DNA of 64,000 nucleotides from Deltaproteobacteria bacterium (GCA_029555025.1 JAKPTZ010000045.1:1-64000), one strand, 5' to 3'. Numbered from the stretch's first letter, positions 21,938-31,829 are shown. Made by a program: numbers and translations. The notes: a model not told the origin generated them from the letters alone.

Positions 21938-22705
21938 ATGATTTTCGCAATCAACGGCGCTCGAGGACGAATGGGCCGAATGCTTGTCGAAGTGCTTTCA
22001 GACCCGACCGTTTCTTCGACCCATCAGGTGGGCGGGCTGGTTGAAAGGGCCGGACACCCCGACACTGGCGGCATTGTGCGGGTCGCGGGAACGGATCTTG
22101 TGCTTGTCGATGATCCGGAGGCCCTTCCACGCGATATCGACGTCGGACTGGATTTCAGCGCCGCCGGGTCGGGTACAGCATTCGCCAGGGCGATGGCCAG
22201 ACGCCATGCCGCGCTGCTTGTCGGCGTCACCGGCCTTCCCGCCGGGGATCTTCTTGCCTTGCGCGAGATCGGCAAAAAGACTCCGGTTCTGGTCGCGGCA
22301 AACACCGCTCTCGGGGTTCTGTGCCTTTCCGAGCTTGCCGCGACGGCAAGGCGAATGCTTGGAAACAATTACGACGTCGAAGTGTTTGAGATGCACCACA
22401 GGCACAAGAAGGACGCCCCGTCCGGAACTGCGCTCACGCTTGCCCGAAGGCTTGAATCGACCGGGCTTCACGCGGCCGCCGACAGGAACGGGCAGCGCCA
22501 GGATGGCGAAATCGGCATATCCGCGGCTCGTGGGGGGGAAGTGGTCGGGGTTCACACGATTTACTTCCTGGGCCCGAACGACCAGCTTGAACTGACCCAC
22601 CGGGCGAACTCAAGAAAGGCTTTTGCCGAGGGCGCTGTGAAAATGGCGGCCCTGCTTCGCGCGAAGGCCCCGGGTTACTACGAAATCAACGATCTTCTTC
22701 GTTGA
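21938..22705 (+). CDS. dapB: 4-hydroxy-tetrahydrodipicolinate reductase
   Basis: INGARGRMGRMLVE, VFEMHHRHKKDAPSGTALTLA. Confidence 0.97.
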   Translation: MIFAINGARGRMGRMLVEVLSDPTVSSTHQVGGLVERAGHPDTGGIVRVAGTDLVLVDDPEALPRDIDVGLDFSAAGSGTAFARAMARRHAALLVGVTGLPAGDLLALREIGKKTPVLVAANTALGVLCLSELAATARRMLGNNYDVEVFEMHHRHKKDAPSGTALTLARRLESTGLHAAADRNGQRQDGEIGISAARGGEVVGVHTIYFLGPNDQLELTHRANSRKAFAEGAVKMAALLRAKAPGYYEINDLLR

Positions 22706-23771
22706 TCACCGTATTCTTCCAACTCGACATTATCTCGAAGAATGCCATCCGGTTCACGATGTCCTGAAGGAAGGCTGCCGCACCATCAAAGCCAAACTGC
22801 GGCTTCGGAAAGAACGAGTGGTGATCCTGACATGGAAACCATGCCTCCAGGAAGGGCTCGTCGGTCGTGGCTGCAAACTTCGTGAAGTTCGAATTCCCGA
22901 TCGTCAGGGCCATCGGCTCGCCCGGATCGTCATCGAATATCGCCGACAGATCGACGGCACAGTCGCCGGAACCGGTCACCGCGCCGCGACACGGGACGCA
23001 TCCGACCTCCTGCAGGAAGCCTGCTGCAGCCTGTATCATTGAAGCGTCACCAACCAGGCCAATCCTGCGGTTCAGAAGGGAATGCGGCACAACCCACTCG
23101 AACCTGGGAACGATTCGGCCAAGTTCCGCATTCACGAACTCGGCTCCACGCTCGCGTCTTCCGCACGCGGAAGCGACAATCCCGACAAACCTGGAAGTAT
23201 TGTCGAAGCCAAGCGGGATGGGTGCCTGAACCACCCTGGCGCCGGTTCTTGCTGCAATGGCGGCAGCGACCCGAAGACCGTTCGGAAGGGCGACGATGAT
23301 TCCGGAACGGCAGACGGCGGCCAGATCGGCCACGACGCACGATGATGGCCAGCAGGAAGACACGGAAAGCCCCAGGCCGTCCCGGACAAGCGCCGAAACG
23401 GCCTCGACGTCCGCTTTGCCGTCCGGCTCGTTCCGCGTGACGGGAATTCCGGTTATTGCAACCGAAAACGGGGAAATTCCGGCACCGGCCGAAGTGATGG
23501 CGTCAGCCAGCGCACACATGGCGTCCTCGACCCCCGCGATCCAGTCGGCACCGTCCCGGCGTGCAAGCGGCTGGCCGTCTTTCGCCAGCATTCTTTCAAC
23601 GATATCGACCCGGTGCAGCCCGTCATGACGCTGAACCACCCGCGCCGCCTCGGCGACTTCCTCGGGTGAGGATCCGGTCACGTTGAACCGGGCGTCGCCA
23701 ACCAGGTTCACGACCACGGCCACGCCTTCCAACCACGGTCGGCCATAATCCTGCGGGTTAAATTCCAGCAC
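22686..23771 (-). CDS. Nitrogenase component 1 (NifD/K)-like protein, short, single subunit
   Basis: ORF to 23795; SD AAGGAG precedes GTG 23771. VAITGIPVTRNEPDGKADVEAVSALVRDGLGLSVSSCW…IPLGFDNTSRFV…RRIGLVGDASMIQAAAGFLQEVG…FPCQDHHSFFPKPQFGFDGAAAFLQDIVNR resembles NifD/K-type domains. Partner of the NifH-like gene. Confidence 0.75.
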   Translation of the reverse strand: MLEFNPQDYGRPWLEGVAVVVNLVGDARFNVTGSSPEEVAEAARVVQRHDGLHRVDIVERMLAKDGQPLARRDGADWIAGVEDAMCALADAITSAGAGISPFSVAITGIPVTRNEPDGKADVEAVSALVRDGLGLSVSSCWPSSCVVADLAAVCRSGIIVALPNGLRVAAAIAARTGARVVQAPIPLGFDNTSRFVGIVASACGRRERGAEFVNAELGRIVPRFEWVVPHSLLNRRIGLVGDASMIQAAAGFLQEVGCVPCRGAVTGSGDCAVDLSAIFDDDPGEPMALTIGNSNFTKFAATTDEPFLEAWFPCQDHHSFFPKPQFGFDGAAAFLQDIVNRMAFFEIMSSWKNTVINEEDR

Positions 23772-24594
23772 CAAGCGTCTCCTTGATGAAAGCATCGAAT
23801 TCGGCGTCGGTCATCGGCGTCGGAACGGGGTGACTTTCCGGCGCATCGCCCATCATGACATCGGCAAGCCCCTGAAAGATTGCGACGACGTCCGAATCGG
23901 GATCGGCCATGACAATTGGAAGGCCGGCAATCTCTGCGCGGGCAATCAGGGGATGTCTGGGAATCTCGGCGACAATCCTGGTACCGATGCGCCGCGCGAA
24001 CTGCCGCATGCCGTCGTAGTTGGTCTGCGGCCCGGTCGAATTGAGGATAAGACCGCCAAGCCCGATTCCGTTGGTCGCGAAACGCTTCATCGCCTTGGCG
24101 ATGTTGTTTGCCGCGTACAGCGCCATCACGCCTTCGCTGATGACGATATAAACCAGATCCGCCCTGCCCTGCCGCAAAGGCGCCGCGAATCCGCCGCACA
24201 CGACGTCGCCAAGGACGTCGAAAATCGCCGCGTCGTAATTGCCCTGCTCGATCAGTTCAAGCTCATCAAGGACTTCGAACATCCTGGCAACGCCGCGACC
24301 TCCACAACCGACCCCGGGCTCGGGCCCGCCGCACTCGATACAGTCCAGTCCAAGCCGGCCCTTGAAAACGATCTCGTCGGCCGACTCGATGCTTCCGGCA
24401 AGGTGATCGATAACGGTGGTCAGGCCGCTGTCGGGGGTCAGAAGGTTTCTTGTCGAGTCCGCCTTCGGATCGCATCCGACGTGAAGTACCTTCAATCCAC
24501 GGCTGGCCAGGATGGCGCTGATGTTCGACGCCACGGTCGATTTCCCGATTCCGCCCTTGCCATAAAGGGCAATCATTTTCGTCTTCCGGATCAA
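23758..24594 (-). CDS. NifH/BchL/CfbC-family ATP-dependent reductase (nitrogenase-like Fe protein)
   Basis: KMIALYGKGGIGKSTVASNISAIL, VGCDPKADSTRNLL, GGPEPGVGCGGRG, FDVLGDVVCGGFAAPLR; both 4Fe-4S Cys contexts present. Confidence 0.95.
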   Translation of the reverse strand: MIRKTKMIALYGKGGIGKSTVASNISAILASRGLKVLHVGCDPKADSTRNLLTPDSGLTTVIDHLAGSIESADEIVFKGRLGLDCIECGGPEPGVGCGGRGVARMFEVLDELELIEQGNYDAAIFDVLGDVVCGGFAAPLRQGRADLVYIVISEGVMALYAANNIAKAMKRFATNGIGLGGLILNSTGPQTNYDGMRQFARRIGTRIVAEIPRHPLIARAEIAGLPIVMADPDSDVVAIFQGLADVMMGDAPESHPVPTPMTDAEFDAFIKETLGAGI

Positions 24595-24716
24595 TTGGGT
24601 CCTCTTATAATTTCAACGTTCCAGCGCCGGATTCTACATGACTTCGCGGGTGCCGGCACACGTTTTCCCAGCGTAATGCCAACAAATTCAAGTCATTTAT
24701 TTTCCGTGCCGGCAAG

Positions 24717-24738
24717 CTTCCGTTATTCTATACGGAAG
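24717..24738 (+). promoter_or_regulatory. Inverted repeat CTTCCGT-N8-ACGGAAG in the divergent intergenic region
   Basis: Exact 7-bp arms just upstream of ATG 24758; GTGCCGGCA also occurs at 24650-24658 and 24706-24714. Confidence 0.4.
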
Positions 24739-24757
24739 GACGTACGGGGGCCGAACC

Positions 24758-25132
24758 ATGAATCCGACCGCATTCCAGATATTCTGTGGATATTACCTTG
24801 GCCTGGACAGCGAATTCGGCGCGAAGTTCTTCAACGTCCATTCACTGGCCGCCCATTATGGAATCGATGCCGGCACGCTTCAGGAATTGATGGCGGCGCA
24901 TGGAATGGTTCCCGAAAACATGCGCCACATCGACTTCAACGTGGCAAAGGCCCATGGAATCGCACAGGAACTGACCTTCACCGCGTCCAGGGAGGACGTG
25001 ATCAGGCACGCCCGGGATTCCTTCGACGCATTTGTCCAGGCGGCCCGCAAAATGGATCCCGCCAAGGTTTTCGAGGACATCGATTACGACGACGTGTGGG
25101 AAGACGAAAAGGACAACCGCGGCAACCGCTGA
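24758..25132 (+). CDS. Conserved-looking 124-aa hypothetical protein divergent from the NifH-like gene
   Basis: ATG start, codon usage consistent with coding, flanked by non-coding sequence; no recognised family. Confidence 0.65.
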   Translation: MNPTAFQIFCGYYLGLDSEFGAKFFNVHSLAAHYGIDAGTLQELMAAHGMVPENMRHIDFNVAKAHGIAQELTFTASREDVIRHARDSFDAFVQAARKMDPAKVFEDIDYDDVWEDEKDNRGNR

Positions 25133-25202
25133 GCCCCTCACACTTGACTGAATCCCTGAATCGCAGGAATCTTCATCGGGGCATCCGGTCCCGATTATGA
25201 CC

Positions 25203-25283
25203 GCGAGAGTGGTGGAACTGGCAGACACGCCGGACTTAGGATCCGGTGCCACTGGCGTAGGGGTTCAAATCCCCTCTCTCGCA
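25203..25283 (+). tRNA. tRNA-Leu (anticodon TAG)
   Basis: Acceptor GCGAGAG/CTCTCGC, anticodon arm CCGGA-CTTAGGA-TCCGG, T arm AGGGG-TTCAAAT-CCCCT; CCA not encoded. Confidence 0.95.
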
Positions 25284-25330
25284 CAGACAGGACGTTTCAT
25301 GGCGGTGTCCGGCCGGTCTTCGGCCGTGGA

Positions 25331-27157
25331 TCAGTCCGGGCAGGCCGACCAGTTCCCACCGGCATCACGGCACTGGCAGGCCGGACGGCCGCTCACGGCA
25401 AGCCAGGTCTCAATGTCGGCAGGCTTTCTGGTGACTGGAACCGAAATCCAGCCGCGAAGAAGTGCCTCGTCAGCGATATCGATCTCATCGCAAAGTCCAA
25501 TCCGGGACGGCGCAATCCTGTTCACAACACCGACGACGCATCTGCGGCTGTACGTTTCGGGATCATCGGTTCCATGGATGTCCTCGATGTACAGATCCAC
25601 GTCATGGGTCGAAATCCGGTCGCCCGCCGAAATCGCCCGGAGGTATCCGGGATTGACCAGGATGTGGGTATCCCGCCAGAAGGCATCGGGGTTGTCGAAC
25701 GCCTGGCCTCGGAACCTGATATCGACGGTGCCGTCGTCAAGCGTCGTCACGAAGACGTTCCGGCCGAACATCGTTTCCCTGGTGACGTCCGATTCCGTCG
25801 CGCCACCGGTCACGAGCATCGCCGTACCGAAGCCGGTCGGGACGTATTCGCCGTCACCGGTGTTGATCCTGGCCCGGAACTTCGCCTGGATCTCCGGAAT
25901 GGCCGGATTCAGGTCGAAATTGCCGGACACGTCGCACGACGCGGCGGGACTGGTTGCGGGATCAAGCAGGATGGCGGCCAGCTCCGTGTCGAACTCCATC
26001 CAGGGGGCCGGATAGGTGTTGCACGTCATCGAATACGTCCATCCCGACTCGGGATAGTGGAAGGTCGCGCTGCGATACCCGTAGCTCATTCCGCTGTGGC
26101 CGAACGACGTGCCCAGTTCATGCGTGAAGCTCTGGGTCGCGATGCCGTAATCGGTCGGGTACCCCAGCATCCTGATGGTTCCCGTGGCGGTCATCTCCGA
26201 AACGGACTCCGGCGAAAGCACCCTGCCGGAAAACACAGACCTGACAAACGAAGCCAGGTCGTGGGGAGTGCTTACCAGGGCGCCGGCAGCCCATGCATAT
26301 GACGGGTGGGCCAGATATGTCGAATCGACCAGCGTCCTTGTTATCAGCATGTCCTGGGGAAGCAGGTCGGCGGCCATAGGAAGCAGCGAGAGAAGGCCGG
26401 GATCGACGATTGTCAGGTCGTTCCCGGCAACGGTCAGATCAAGGTAGCCATGGATGAGCCTGGCCTTGCGGAAGGTGTTCACGTCAAGGAAGGTGTCCTT
26501 CAGGCCAAACGGCAGCGTCAGCTCGCGTCTGATGTTGCGGGCCAGGGGACGACCTGTGACATCCTCGATTATCAGGGCGGCGATGAACGTGTTGGTATCG
26601 GAATAGAAGCCTTCCGTTCCAGGCTCGAACATCATCTCCCCGTCATGCACCGCATCGACTATCTGCTTCGGCGACATGCTGGATTCGGGATCGGTCAGCA
26701 TCGACATCGTGATGCCGGGAATGACCAGGTAATCCGGAATTCCGGATGTCATGTCCAGAAGCATCCTGACGGTCACGCCGGACCACTTTTCATACTCCGG
26801 AAGATAGGTGGTCAACGGCTTGTCCAGGTCAACAAGCCCCTGCTCGACCAGCTTCATCATCACGACGCCCACGAAGAGCTTGGTGTGGCTGCCAACCCTG
26901 AAGAGATGATCGCCATCGACTGGACTGCCCCTGCGGACATCGGCCACCCCGGCGCTGCCCTGCCATTCGAATCCGTCCGGATCGATAAGCGTCAATTCCA
27001 CGCCCGGCACATGCGAAAAGCCAACGTAGTCGTCAAGAAGAATCTGCACGGCCGACACGGTACTTGCATCGAGGGCATTCGGCGATCGCCCGCAACCCCC
27101 GGCAAACTGGGACAAAATGACCGCCGAAATCAGGCAACCAATCATTTTAGGACGCAT
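25331..27157 (-). CDS. Serine hydrolase (beta-lactamase class C / D-Ala-D-Ala carboxypeptidase-like) lipoprotein
   Basis: Signal/lipobox QFAGGC; SxxK = SHTK in LFRVGSHTKLFVGVVMMKLVEQG; DMTSGIPDY; YSDTN. Confidence 0.88.
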   Translation of the reverse strand: MRPKMIGCLISAVILSQFAGGCGRSPNALDASTVSAVQILLDDYVGFSHVPGVELTLIDPDGFEWQGSAGVADVRRGSPVDGDHLFRVGSHTKLFVGVVMMKLVEQGLVDLDKPLTTYLPEYEKWSGVTVRMLLDMTSGIPDYLVIPGITMSMLTDPESSMSPKQIVDAVHDGEMMFEPGTEGFYSDTNTFIAALIIEDVTGRPLARNIRRELTLPFGLKDTFLDVNTFRKARLIHGYLDLTVAGNDLTIVDPGLLSLLPMAADLLPQDMLITRTLVDSTYLAHPSYAWAAGALVSTPHDLASFVRSVFSGRVLSPESVSEMTATGTIRMLGYPTDYGIATQSFTHELGTSFGHSGMSYGYRSATFHYPESGWTYSMTCNTYPAPWMEFDTELAAILLDPATSPAASCDVSGNFDLNPAIPEIQAKFRARINTGDGEYVPTGFGTAMLVTGGATESDVTRETMFGRNVFVTTLDDGTVDIRFRGQAFDNPDAFWRDTHILVNPGYLRAISAGDRISTHDVDLYIEDIHGTDDPETYSRRCVVGVVNRIAPSRIGLCDEIDIADEALLRGWISVPVTRKPADIETWLAVSGRPACQCRDAGGNWSACPD

Positions 27158-27434
27158 TTTGAAAGTCCTCCCGCACTCGTAAAAGCCCAATGACACACCA
27201 AAGATACAACAAGACAATTCCCTTTGTAAACAAGAGGTTGTCTCGTGACACTTCGCGTCATAACCCCTTGCAAACCAAGCAGATTCCTGACCTTTGGGGA
27301 CTAAATCCGGTTAACAATTTCACAACATCACATAAGAATTTCGGCTCCGCCGCCGATACCACCGGGTGTTGAAAGAAGGCGTGACTACCTTTAATCTTTA
27401 TGCGGCTTTGAATCGTCTTCTCGTGGAGCATCAA

Positions 27435-29027
27435 ATGAAACGGCTCACCCTTGTTGTCCTGCTTTGTTTCGCCGGCCTTGTCCCGGCGCTTGTCGGATGT
27501 GGCGGCTCGAACGCGGAGGAAGATATCGTTCAGGGCAACGACATCCAGTTCGTCGATTATGGCAGCGAAGACGACATCGCGACCGGTGACGCCGTCGCTG
27601 ACATCGCGCCGGACACGAACGGCGATGCCGACACGGCCGAAGTGGTGCCGGATACCGTCCTTGACGCCGGTTCCGACGCTGGCCAGGATCTGGTGGTTCC
27701 GGACAACACGCCGGTGGATAACGGCACCGACAATGTCGAACCGGTTGACGAGGGCCAGGATCTTCCGCCCGTGGCAAACTTCTGCAATTCATTGAAAGAC
27801 TGTGAAAGTTTCGAAGTCTGCGACCTGGCCACCGGCGTATGCGAGGAACGAAGCTCGTATAACCTGATCGTCGGCAACGAGGATCTGTTCCAGTTCAAGC
27901 CGGCGGGTGGCCAGTACGGGGATTTTGTCATCCTGGACGGCAGCCGATTCCTGACCAACCCGACGACCACCGCAGTCCGCGCCGATATCGACAAGGCCCT
28001 GATTGCCGGTTCGTCGGTTGCGCACTCGACCATCAGCGCCCATCGCATACTTGGCGTCGTGCCGAACAAGGGCGGTGAGGTCGGCGTCGTGTTCCAGCAG
28101 GCCACCCCGGTTTATCAGAAGTACCCTGATCCGTTCACCTACACCACGACAAACGTGATGGCCTGCGACGGCAGCACGCCCGCCGCGACCGGAACCGCCG
28201 GCGGACTGGGCGATGTCGGCCCGCATGCCGCCGGATACGTCGATTTCGTCAGCGATGACGTCAGGGTCTATTACCCGGCCGAATGCGGTTCAGTCCGTCG
28301 TCCAGGGATCCCGGGCACCTATCCCGTCCTGATAATCGTCCCGGAAGCCCAGGACACGAATTTCCCGTTCATCAATTTCGACTACCTGGGCCAGATGCTG
28401 GCGACATGGGGAATCGTCACGGTAAGCCTTGACGCAAAGCTGGTCGAGGAGGATCCGCAGGGACACCCGAAGAAGGTGTTCGCCACCGCACCGAAGTACC
28501 TGAACGCCGACCTGGGCCTGCTTCATTCCGCAATGACCGGCGTCCAGACCGGCGGCACTTTCGCCTGGATGGTGTTCGGCAGCGGCTCCGACACGCTGAA
28601 CCTGCTCAAGGACGTTGACAAGGAATCGACCATTTACAACAAGGCCGTTGCCACCATCGCGATGGCGCCGTCCATCAAGCTCAACAAGAACGGGGCCCAG
28701 TACTTCATGGCGCTGCTGGGACCGAAGGACACCATCGCAAACAGCAGCTATGCCAACGATTCGTATTCGGCATTCGACTCGCCCAAGTGGAAGGTTCAGG
28801 TCGTCGGCGGCAATCACAGCCTCTTTACCGATCACCAGATGTATTACGGCGGCGGAATGATGCCGATAATGGACGGCGAGCCCGAAATCATGCGCAAGGA
28901 ACAGCTCTACCTGTCGGTGAGCATGATTCTTCCGTTCCTGCAGCTTGCGTTCGGCCTTGACCAGCCGTTCGAGGATCAGGTCAAGACAGGCTTTTCCGAC
29001 GGCAAACTGGTCGTTTCGAAGGGCTAG
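27435..29027 (+). CDS. Lipoprotein with Asp-rich linker and alpha/beta-hydrolase-like C-terminal domain
   Basis: MKRLTLVVLLCFAGLVPALVGCGG; acidic linker; PGTYPVLIIVPEAQD…ATWGIVTVSLD… resembles chlorophyllase/PET-hydrolase-like folds. Confidence 0.7.
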   Translation: MKRLTLVVLLCFAGLVPALVGCGGSNAEEDIVQGNDIQFVDYGSEDDIATGDAVADIAPDTNGDADTAEVVPDTVLDAGSDAGQDLVVPDNTPVDNGTDNVEPVDEGQDLPPVANFCNSLKDCESFEVCDLATGVCEERSSYNLIVGNEDLFQFKPAGGQYGDFVILDGSRFLTNPTTTAVRADIDKALIAGSSVAHSTISAHRILGVVPNKGGEVGVVFQQATPVYQKYPDPFTYTTTNVMACDGSTPAATGTAGGLGDVGPHAAGYVDFVSDDVRVYYPAECGSVRRPGIPGTYPVLIIVPEAQDTNFPFINFDYLGQMLATWGIVTVSLDAKLVEEDPQGHPKKVFATAPKYLNADLGLLHSAMTGVQTGGTFAWMVFGSGSDTLNLLKDVDKESTIYNKAVATIAMAPSIKLNKNGAQYFMALLGPKDTIANSSYANDSYSAFDSPKWKVQVVGGNHSLFTDHQMYYGGGMMPIMDGEPEIMRKEQLYLSVSMILPFLQLAFGLDQPFEDQVKTGFSDGKLVVSKG

Positions 29028-29069
29028 CCGACCGCGGCTCATCTTCAAATCAAACCGAGGTTCAGGGAA

Positions 29070-30752
29070 ATGGCGGACGATCCGCAGAAAGTAATCTATT
29101 CGATGATGGGCGTCGGCAAGGTTCACGGCCAGAAAACCGTGCTGAAGGACATCTGGCTGTCGTACTTCTATGGGGCCAAGATCGGCGTAATCGGCGCCAA
29201 CGGATCGGGCAAGTCGTCCCTGCTGAAGATAATGGCCGGCGTCGATACCGAATTTCTGGGCCAGACGGCGTGTGCTCCCGGGTTTTCCATAGGTTACCTT
29301 GAACAGGAGCCGAAGTTGGACCCGCAGAAGACGGTTATCGACGTCGTGAAGGAAGGCGCGGCGCCAATCGTCGAACTGCTTGCGGAATACGATCGAATCA
29401 ACGAGCGCTTCGGCGAGCCGATGTCCGACGACGAAATGGACGCCCTGATGAAGCGCCAGGGCGAAGTACAGGACAAGCTTGACGCCGTTGGCGCGTGGGA
29501 ACTGGACAGCCGCCTGGAACTCGCCATGGACGCGCTGCGCTGCCCGCCGGCGGATACCCCCGTCAACATCCTGTCCGGGGGCGAAATCCGCCGTGTCGCG
29601 CTTTGCCGCCTGCTGCTGCAGAATCCGGACATACTTCTGCTGGACGAGCCGACCAACCACCTGGACGCGGAATCGGTTCACTGGCTCGAACAGCACCTTC
29701 AGCGTTACCAGGGAACGGTAATCGCGGTCACCCACGACCGGTACTTCCTTGACAACGTCGCCGGATGGATTCTTGAACTTGACCGCGGCGAGGGTATCCC
29801 GTGGAAGGGCAATTACAGTTCCTGGCTTGAGCAGAAGCAGGAAAGGCTGGCGCGCGAGACTAAATCCGAAAGCGAACGCCAGAAGACGCTGGCGCGCGAG
29901 CTCGAATGGATTCACATGTCGCCACGCGGGCGGCAGGCCAAGGGGAAGGCCAGGGTCACAGCTTACGAGGAACTGCTTGCAAAGCAGCCCGAGCAGATGA
30001 TCCGGGAACTTGAAATATACATACCGGCCGGACCTCGGCTTGGCGACCGGGTTATCGAAGCTGGCGGCGTATCAAAGGCTTTCGACGACAGACTCCTTAT
30101 CGACAACCTGAGCTTCCTTATGCCGCCCGGGGCCATCGTCGGGATTGTCGGACCGAACGGAGCCGGAAAGACAACGCTGTTCAAGATGATCACCGGACAG
30201 GAGAAGCCGGATTCCGGGACGATCAACCTTGGCGCCACAGTCAGGATTGCGTGCGCCGACCAGATGAGAAGCGTCCTGGATCCAGACAAGACGGTCTGGG
30301 AAGTGGTGACGGGCGGGGCCGACCGCATCCTTCTTGGCGGTGTTGAAATCAACTCGCGGGCGTGGGTTGCAAGATTCAACATCACCGGCGCGGATCAGCA
30401 GAAGAAGGTCGGCGTGCTGTCGGGCGGCGAGCGCAACCGCGTGCAGCTTGCATGGATGCTGAAATCGGAAGCAAACGTCCTGCTGCTGGACGAACCGACC
30501 AACGACCTTGACGTCAACACGATGCGGGCACTGGAAGACGCTCTGCTGAACTTCGCCGGGTGCGCGATGGTGATTTCCCACGACCGGTGGTTCCTGGACA
30601 GGATTGCAACCCATATCCTGGCGTTCGAGGGCGACAGCAGCGTCGTCTGGTTTCCTGGCAACTACTCGGATTACGAAAGGGATCGCCGGGAAAGACTTGG
30701 CGAGGCCGCAGATCAGCCGCACAGGATCAGGTACAGATCACTGGTCAGGTGA
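29070..30752 (+). CDS. ettA: ABC-F energy-dependent translational throttle protein EttA
   Basis: YSMMGVGKVHGQKTVLKDIWLSYFYGAKIGVIGANGSGKSSLLKIMAG; two ABC domains with LSGGE signatures. Confidence 0.93.
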   Translation: MADDPQKVIYSMMGVGKVHGQKTVLKDIWLSYFYGAKIGVIGANGSGKSSLLKIMAGVDTEFLGQTACAPGFSIGYLEQEPKLDPQKTVIDVVKEGAAPIVELLAEYDRINERFGEPMSDDEMDALMKRQGEVQDKLDAVGAWELDSRLELAMDALRCPPADTPVNILSGGEIRRVALCRLLLQNPDILLLDEPTNHLDAESVHWLEQHLQRYQGTVIAVTHDRYFLDNVAGWILELDRGEGIPWKGNYSSWLEQKQERLARETKSESERQKTLARELEWIHMSPRGRQAKGKARVTAYEELLAKQPEQMIRELEIYIPAGPRLGDRVIEAGGVSKAFDDRLLIDNLSFLMPPGAIVGIVGPNGAGKTTLFKMITGQEKPDSGTINLGATVRIACADQMRSVLDPDKTVWEVVTGGADRILLGGVEINSRAWVARFNITGADQQKKVGVLSGGERNRVQLAWMLKSEANVLLLDEPTNDLDVNTMRALEDALLNFAGCAMVISHDRWFLDRIATHILAFEGDSSVVWFPGNYSDYERDRRERLGEAADQPHRIRYRSLVR

Positions 30753-30763
30753 CCTGGCCGCCC

Positions 30764-31792
30764 TCAATGACAAGACCAGTCGGCTTCACCCTGGAAATCC
30801 TTGCCGTGCGGGGCCTGGCCCGATATCACGAATATGGTGCGACGGTTCTTTTCCTCCGGGGTGTTGTCCGGCGTCTCGACCGCAAGGACGGTTTCGCCGA
30901 AACCGTGCGAACACACGGGAAGCCTGACCCCATGCGCCTTCAGCCAGGACGCGATCGCGGCGGCGCGCTTCCTGGAAAGCTCGAAATTCGATTCGTGGGA
31001 GCCGACGGTATCGGTGTAGCCGGCCACGAACAGCTTGAAGCGGATCTGCTTTCCCAGGGTTGAAAGGGCCTTCTCGGTGCCTTCGACGACAGCGTGCAGC
31101 TTGCGTTCCTCGCTGGCCCTGATTTCAGCCTTGCCAAACTCGAAATTGACTTCGTCGTGCGGAACCGGAACCGAATAGGGAGTAAACGAAACGTTCCTGG
31201 AAAATCCCTTGTCGTCCATGGCAACCAGCTTGACCAGTCCGATTTCGCCGGACGGAGGCTGGAATTCGAACGGCTTCTGGACGCCCTCGAACATAAGGGG
31301 ACGCTCGATTGCCAGCAGTTCGGAATCGTCCGGAGCAAAAAGCAGCAACTGAACCTTCCTGACCTGGCCCGAAGTGGAAAAGCCGATCTTCCCGGCATCG
31401 AGATCGATTTCCGACTCGTTCACGGAGATGTCGAAGGGATTTGCCACGATGGCCGTGAATTCGACCGAAATCGACTCCGACATGCCTTCCGCGATGAAAT
31501 CGGCCCGGTAGGTGACGCGCCCCGGAATCTGACGCCAGTTCACTTTCCAGGTTTCGCCGCCGTTCAGTTCCGGCCTGGAGAACTCCATCTTCCTTCCATC
31601 ATCAACCGCGACCGTCAGCCTGATGTTGCGGATTTGGCGTATTCCATGGAATACCAGCCCGGGCTGATCGTCCCCGCCAAGGGCCCGGTCGATCACTTCG
31701 ACCTCGAAGTCATCCTGAACCGCGGCCACAGCCGGAGACGCAACAATCATGAAGGAAATCAGGAAGAACAAACTTGCGGAAGGACGGTTCAT
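30764..31792 (-). CDS. OmpA-family envelope protein
   Basis: Signal peptide; C-terminal KLFVAGYTDTVGSHESNFELSRKRAAAIASWL…GFGE…NRRTIFVIS. Confidence 0.85.
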   Translation of the reverse strand: MNRPSASLFFLISFMIVASPAVAAVQDDFEVEVIDRALGGDDQPGLVFHGIRQIRNIRLTVAVDDGRKMEFSRPELNGGETWKVNWRQIPGRVTYRADFIAEGMSESISVEFTAIVANPFDISVNESEIDLDAGKIGFSTSGQVRKVQLLLFAPDDSELLAIERPLMFEGVQKPFEFQPPSGEIGLVKLVAMDDKGFSRNVSFTPYSVPVPHDEVNFEFGKAEIRASEERKLHAVVEGTEKALSTLGKQIRFKLFVAGYTDTVGSHESNFELSRKRAAAIASWLKAHGVRLPVCSHGFGETVLAVETPDNTPEEKNRRTIFVISGQAPHGKDFQGEADWSCH

Positions 31793-31829
31793 TTGCGCAC
31801 CTCGCATCGGGAGACCGGGAGGGCGCGCG

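Noticed and set aside
22686-24594. Bona fide nitrogen fixation (NifHDK) or chlorophyll DPOR/COR genes
   Set aside because: Only one, short component-1-like gene without canonical N-terminal Cys ligands, and no nifK/E/N/B or bchN/B/L context in the window.
23830-25200. 456-aa + strand ORF opposite the NifH-like gene
   Set aside because: Antisense of a strongly supported NifH-family gene, and overlaps the better 124-aa ORF in another frame.
28290-29915. 541-aa - strand ORF opposite the 27435 lipoprotein gene and ettA
   Set aside because: Antisense shadow ORF; the plus strand carries clear EttA and lipoprotein motifs.
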